The notes beneath the pieces are model-generated. The model had not been told where the DNA came from and made no database searches. It worked only from the letters and a program-made list of their open reading frames with translations. A DNA stretch of 64,000 bases from NCBI RefSeq assembly GCF_009674625.1, contig NZ_WKJQ01000002.1, positions 1 through 64,000 on the forward strand. Reading direction: 5' to 3'. Both the position numbers and the translations under genes were made by a program. The stretch's first letter is position 1. Every line of letters begins with the position of its first letter. This DNA is from Haloferax marinum (GTDB lineage Archaea; Halobacteriota; Halobacteria; Halobacteriales; Haloferacaceae). Positions 60,411-64,000 of the stretch are shown here, one piece after another.

Positions 60411-60474
60411 TCGACCACTCACCACGTCGACCACTCACCGCATCGACCACTCACCGCATCGACCACTCACCGCG
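60411..60474. repeat. 16-base tandem repeat overlapping the hutH stop codon
   Basis: Four units start at 60411, 60427, 60443 and 60459 with the core TCGACCACTCACCGCA. Units two and three are identical. The last unit contains the hutH stop codon and last codons, so the array extends the 3' end of the gene into the spacer. Confidence 0.88.
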
Positions 60475-62047
60475 TCGCTTCGTTCGCTGCGAGACGAATC
60501 GCCCCGAATCGAACGAGGTCGGAGACGTCCTCTAGTTCGCCGTCGAGCGGCCTATCGTCGTTCAGCGGTGGGACCACTGACCGAATCGCGTCGCGGACAG
60601 CGCCCGTTCCGCGTCCGAGTTCGAGGCCCGCTTCGAGGAACTCTGCTGCCTGTGCTCCACAGAGAAGTTCGACGCCAACGATAGTCGCGACGTTCGCTGC
60701 GACGACCCGCGCGTTCAACGCACTCTGCCCGCTCATACTCACGTGGTCTTCTTGCCCTCCACTCACTGGTGTCGAGTCGAGTGACGGCCGGCCGAAGGAG
60801 CGACACTCGTTGAGGAGTGCCGCGGCGGTGTACTGCGCAATCATGTATCCCGACCGCAGACCACTGTGCTCTGTCAAGAACGGTGGGAGGTAGGGTTCCT
60901 GAACGTCGGGGTTGAGCATTCGGTCGGTTCGGCGTTCGGAGATGGCCGCGAGTTCCGTGAGCGCACCAGCGGCGTAGTCGAGGCGGAGCGCCAACGGTTC
61001 GCCGTGGAAGTTCCCTGCAGAGACGACGGCAGCGACGTCGGTTCCGGGTGCGCGTTCGTCAACCGACCCCGCAGGGAAGACGAGCGGGTTGTCGGTGACG
61101 CTGTTGAGCTCGATATCCACCGCTTCGCGCAGATGGCCGACAGCGTCTCTGACGGCACCGTTGACCTGTGGCAGACATCGAATCGAGTACGCGTCCTGGA
61201 CGCGCTCACAGTCTTTGTGCGACTCGAGGACGGTCGAACCCTCGGTGAGGCGTCGAATCGCTGCGGCGCTCTCCTGTTGGCCAGCGTGCGGCCTGACCTC
61301 GTGGACCGCCGGGTCGCAGTTGGCCGTCGTGCCCATCGTCACCTCTGTCGTGAGCGCACCGGCGGCGTCCGCCGCGTCCACGATTCGCTCGGCGTCAACC
61401 ACGAACAGCGACGCAAGCCCGACGGTGAGTTGGGTTCCGTTGATGAGCGCCAACCCTTCCTTGGATTTGAGTGTCACCGGTTCCAATCCGACCGCGGCCA
61501 GTGCGTCGGCACCCGGTAATCGGTCGCCACCGACGTGTGCTTCGCCTTCGCCGATGAGGACGAGCGCCATGTGCGCCAGTGGTGCGAGGTCACCGCTGGC
61601 ACCGAGACTGCCTCGGGAGCGGACGGCCGGGTGGACGCCTTCGTTCAGCATCGAGACGAGGAGTTCGACGACGGCGGGGCGAATCCCCGAGTAGCCTTTC
61701 GCGAGTGTGTTCACCCGCGTGACCATCATCGACCGGACTTCGGGACGAGTGAGTTCACGACCCGCACCCGCCGAGTGACTCCTGACGAGGTTGGTCTGGA
61801 GTCGTTCGATGTCCTTCCGGTCGATGTGCGTCTCGACGAGGTGACCAAAGCCGGTGTTGACGCCGTAGACTGGTTCGCCAGAGTCGAGGACGGACTCGAC
61901 TCGGGCACGCGACTCGCGCATCCGCTCACGGGCCTCAGCGTCGATTTCGACGGGTGCGTCGTCGCGGGCGACGGCGGCGACGTCTTCTGGCGTGAGCGAC
62001 TCGCCGTCGAGGACCACAGTGTCCGGAAGCGAGGCCGACTCACGCAT
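60467..62047 (-). CDS. hutH: Histidine ammonia-lyase
   Basis: HutH removes ammonia from histidine to give urocanate. This 526-aa protein has the MIO-forming triad ASG at 150-152 in RGSLGASGDLAPLAHMAL, YGVNTGFGHLVETHIDRKDI near the N-terminus, and QDAYSIRCLPQVNGAVRDAV and NPLVFPAGSVDERAPGTDVA later. QEDHVSMSG is also present. It is the third gene of a leftward operon (hutG, hutI, hutH) with eight-base overlaps. A phenylalanine ammonia-lyase is less likely because of the context. Confidence 0.96.
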   Translation of the reverse strand: MRESASLPDTVVLDGESLTPEDVAAVARDDAPVEIDAEARERMRESRARVESVLDSGEPVYGVNTGFGHLVETHIDRKDIERLQTNLVRSHSAGAGRELTRPEVRSMMVTRVNTLAKGYSGIRPAVVELLVSMLNEGVHPAVRSRGSLGASGDLAPLAHMALVLIGEGEAHVGGDRLPGADALAAVGLEPVTLKSKEGLALINGTQLTVGLASLFVVDAERIVDAADAAGALTTEVTMGTTANCDPAVHEVRPHAGQQESAAAIRRLTEGSTVLESHKDCERVQDAYSIRCLPQVNGAVRDAVGHLREAVDIELNSVTDNPLVFPAGSVDERAPGTDVAAVVSAGNFHGEPLALRLDYAAGALTELAAISERRTDRMLNPDVQEPYLPPFLTEHSGLRSGYMIAQYTAAALLNECRSFGRPSLDSTPVSGGQEDHVSMSGQSALNARVVAANVATIVGVELLCGAQAAEFLEAGLELGRGTGAVRDAIRSVVPPLNDDRPLDGELEDVSDLVRFGAIRLAANEATR

Positions 62048-63299
62048 CGACGACCACCCCCGATTTCAGGACGGTCGAGACGGGATTCGTGTCGAACCGA
62101 TACGCGAGGTGAGTCGCGTTCGGGGCGTCGAGGACGACAGCGTCGGCCGGACTTCCGGGACGCAAAGTTCCAGTCCCGTCAGCGCGTCCGAGAGCACTCG
62201 CCGCAGCACTGGTGATGCCGCGGATGGCCTCGTGTGGCGTCATTCGCATCCCGACGCTGGCGAGTGTGGCGACGAACCCCATGCTTCGTGCAAAGCAGTT
62301 CGGATTGAAATCAGTGGCGAGGGCGACTTCGTGACCGGCGTCGAGGAACGCACGCGCGTCGGCGTACGCCGCACCGAGTCCAAAGGCGGTTCCGGGGAGC
62401 ACGACCGGTGTGACCCCCGCTTCGACGAGCGTCTCTCGCCCCTCGTCGTCCGTGTGCAGAAGGTGGTCTGCGCTCGCTGCGCCGACGGTGGCCGCCACGT
62501 CGGTCCCGCCGATAGCGGCGAACTCGTCGGCGTGAATCTTCGGCGTGAGACCGAACTCACGCCCTGCCTCCAGGATACGCCGCGATTGGTCGGCGTCGAA
62601 CACACCACGCTCACAGAACACGTCACAGAACTCGGCGATGTCCTGTTCTGCGACGGCAGGGAGTTGCTCGGTGACGACTTCTTCGACGTAGTCGTCGGTA
62701 TCCATCCCGCGTGGGACGGCGTGTGCCCCCATGAACGTCGGGACGACGTCGACCGGGTGATTCTCGCCAGCACGGTCGATCGCGTCGAGCATTCGGAGTT
62801 CTGTCTCGGTGTCGAGACCGTAGCCAGTCTTCACTTCGACTGTCGTCGTCCCGTGGGCGAGCATCTCGTCCAGGTGGGTAGTGAGGTTCGCAACTAGCTC
62901 GCCGTCCGAGGCCTCGCGGACGGCGTCGACAGTCCGGAGAATCCCACCACCATCAGCAAGTATCTCCTCGTACGTGGCGCCCTGTAGTTTCGCGACGAAC
63001 TCGTCCGAACGGTCACCGGCGAAGAGGGCGTGCGTGTGCGGGTCCACGAACCCCGGAAGAACCGTCTTTCCAGTCGCGTCTATCGTGGTCTCGGCATCGT
63101 CGAGTGGGTAGTCTGCGAGGACTTCTTCCGTCGGGCCGACAGCGGCGACACGTCCATCGACTGCGGCGAACGCGGCGTCTTCGGAGACGACGAGACCGGT
63201 GTCGTCGTCAGGTCCGACGACGAGTTCTGCCGCACTGTGGACGACTGTGAGCGTGTCGTTCGCTGCCGTCGGCGATTCGTCACGTTTCGACTCACGCAT
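62040..63299 (-). CDS. hutI: Imidazolonepropionase
   Basis: HutI hydrolyses imidazolonepropionate to formiminoglutamate. The 419-aa amidohydrolase has the metal motif GFVDPHTHALFAGDRSDEF (His88 and His90), KTGYGLDTETELRMLDAIDR, FMGAHAVPRGMDTDDYVEEV, KIHADEFAAIGGTDVAA, and ALATDFNPNCFARSMGFVAT. It overlaps hutH and hutG by eight bases each, with the identical junction ATGCGTGA. Confidence 0.96.
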   Translation of the reverse strand: MRESKRDESPTAANDTLTVVHSAAELVVGPDDDTGLVVSEDAAFAAVDGRVAAVGPTEEVLADYPLDDAETTIDATGKTVLPGFVDPHTHALFAGDRSDEFVAKLQGATYEEILADGGGILRTVDAVREASDGELVANLTTHLDEMLAHGTTTVEVKTGYGLDTETELRMLDAIDRAGENHPVDVVPTFMGAHAVPRGMDTDDYVEEVVTEQLPAVAEQDIAEFCDVFCERGVFDADQSRRILEAGREFGLTPKIHADEFAAIGGTDVAATVGAASADHLLHTDDEGRETLVEAGVTPVVLPGTAFGLGAAYADARAFLDAGHEVALATDFNPNCFARSMGFVATLASVGMRMTPHEAIRGITSAAASALGRADGTGTLRPGSPADAVVLDAPNATHLAYRFDTNPVSTVLKSGVVVDA

Positions 63300-64000
63300 C
63301 GAACGTCACCCCCGACAAGAAGTGTGCGATTGCCCGTGCCGCGGCTTTTGCAGTCCTATTGTCGTCGTCTAACGGAGGTGCGCACTCGACGACTTCGAAG
63401 CCGGCGATTCGGGAATCGGACGCGACGTGGTGGAGCATCCGGTACAACTCGCGAGTCGTGATACCGCCGGGCGTCGGCGCACTCACACCCGGTGCGGCAG
63501 TCTCGTCGAGGACGTCGACGTCGAGACTGACGAAGATGACGTCGCAGGATGCGAGCGAGTCGAGGGCGAAATCGACTGTCTGGAGCGGGTCACGGCCGAC
63601 CTCTTCGGCAGTGAGGATTGTCCCCCCAACTTCGCCCAAGAAATCGGCGTAGGCTGTCGACGTCTCGAAGTGCCGCGCACCGACGACGGCGAGTCTGTCG
63701 AGTCCCTCTTCGTACAGTTGCCAGTAGGGTGTCCCGCTCGATGGTCCATCGACGGGGTCGCGACAGTCGAGGTGGGCGTCGAAACTCACCACGCCAACCG
63801 ACACGTCACGGTCCAAAAGCGGCCTGACGTTGGCGACGGTCAACGAGTTGTCGCCACCGAGGAAGACCGGAAACGACCCGCGTTCGTACACGTCTGCCGT
63901 GATATCGGTGACCATCGACTGGACCGCGGCAACGTCGTCGGTCACGTCGTCGAACGCGACGTCACCGAGGTCCGCGAGGGTCGAGAGTGGACCGTCGTCG
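63292..64000 (-). CDS. hutG: Formimidoylglutamase (arginase family), 5' end beyond the window
   Basis: HutG splits formiminoglutamate into glutamate and formamide with two Mn ions. The visible part has FPVFLGGDNSLTVANVR, VSFDAHLDCRDPVDGPSSGT, and VIFVSLDVDVLDETAAPGVS, APTPGGITTRELYRMLHHVA. GGDNS in place of arginase GGDHS is normal for this HutG branch (Bacillus subtilis has the same). The reading frame continues to the end of the window without a start that fits the family, so the N-terminal part is missing here. The next gene beyond the edge is probably hutU. Confidence 0.93.
   Translation of the reverse strand, partial: DDGPLSTLADLGDVAFDDVTDDVAAVQSMVTDITADVYERGSFPVFLGGDNSLTVANVRPLLDRDVSVGVVSFDAHLDCRDPVDGPSSGTPYWQLYEEGLDRLAVVGARHFETSTAYADFLGEVGGTILTAEEVGRDPLQTVDFALDSLASCDVIFVSLDVDVLDETAAPGVSAPTPGGITTRELYRMLHHVASDSRIAGFEVVECAPPLDDDNRTAKAAARAIAHFLSGVTFDA

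Noticed and set aside
60411..60474. Tandem array considered as a CRISPR
   Set aside because: The units are 16 bases and directly adjacent with no spacers, and no cas gene is near.
63292..64000. GGDNS in HutG considered as a lost metal ligand
   Set aside because: The same Asn occurs in well-known HutG proteins such as that of Bacillus subtilis, so it is a normal variant.

Overview
The window is haloarchaeal (class Halobacteria). The visible reasons are high-GC coding with GAC/GAA/GTC-rich codons, strongly acidic proteins, archaeal TATA boxes about 27 bases before several start codons (leaderless transcripts), Tat-type lipoprotein signals, an F420/luciferase-type oxidoreductase, Bat-type (HTH_10) regulation and an archaeal TadA/TadC pilus system. 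I saw no rRNA, tRNA or CRISPR array.

Layout. 0-5.4 kb: a cobalamin adenosyltransferase, tandem universal stress protein, FKBP isomerase, rhodanese, methyltransferase, an unknown protein and an amidohydrolase. 5.4-26.1 kb: a phenylacetate (paa) catabolic region. It holds PaaG-like isomerase, a Bat-type regulator, paaABCD with a separately encoded PaaD zinc ribbon, two PaaI-type thioesterases, two near-duplicate paaK ligases, a branched-chain-type ABC transporter with fused LivH-LivM permease, an LLM oxidoreductase, a VOC protein, a stand-alone MaoC hydratase, an SCPx-type thiolase with an HMG-CoA-synthase-like/DUF35 partner, PaaJ, PaaH and PaaF. The genes together suggest uptake of an aromatic acid, CoA activation, ring epoxidation, isomerisation and beta-oxidation. 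No PaaE reductase or fused PaaZ is present here.

26.1-35.1 kb: a convergent spacer full of TTCGAA sites, an IclR regulator with paired TTCGAA sites at its promoter, then EthD, a ThDP enzyme, an NAD epimerase, cupin, HD protein, a double-EthD protein and an unusual M24/creatinase-fold protein. The substrate is unknown. 35.3-38.9 kb: AidB-like acyl-CoA dehydrogenase, a 50-aa zinc ribbon, a small membrane protein and a DUF1028 protein. 38.9-42.2 kb: island-like, with a possible IS remnant, YdeI-like protein, a Gal80-like oxidoreductase with foreign codon use, and an AbrB/PIN toxin-antitoxin pair. 42.3-49.0 kb: CoA-disulfide-reductase-like flavoprotein, thioredoxin, DoxX, NosL, an acyl-CoA synthetase and cobyric acid synthase.

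49.0-59.9 kb: a tightly overlapping type IV pilus-like operon read leftward: TadA ATPase, a 62-aa protein resembling the N-terminal domain of the ribosomal stalk protein P1 (L12), TadC, five small pilin-like proteins, then a KaiC-like pseudo-ATPase and a large secreted protein. The P1-like protein is the most surprising item in the window. 60.2-64.0 kb: a small zinc finger and the histidine utilisation genes hutG (cut by the window end), hutI and hutH, read leftward.

A recurring noncoding theme is short tandem repeats (period 16 or 27) lying just past stop codons; in two cases the repeat unit contains the stop codon itself.
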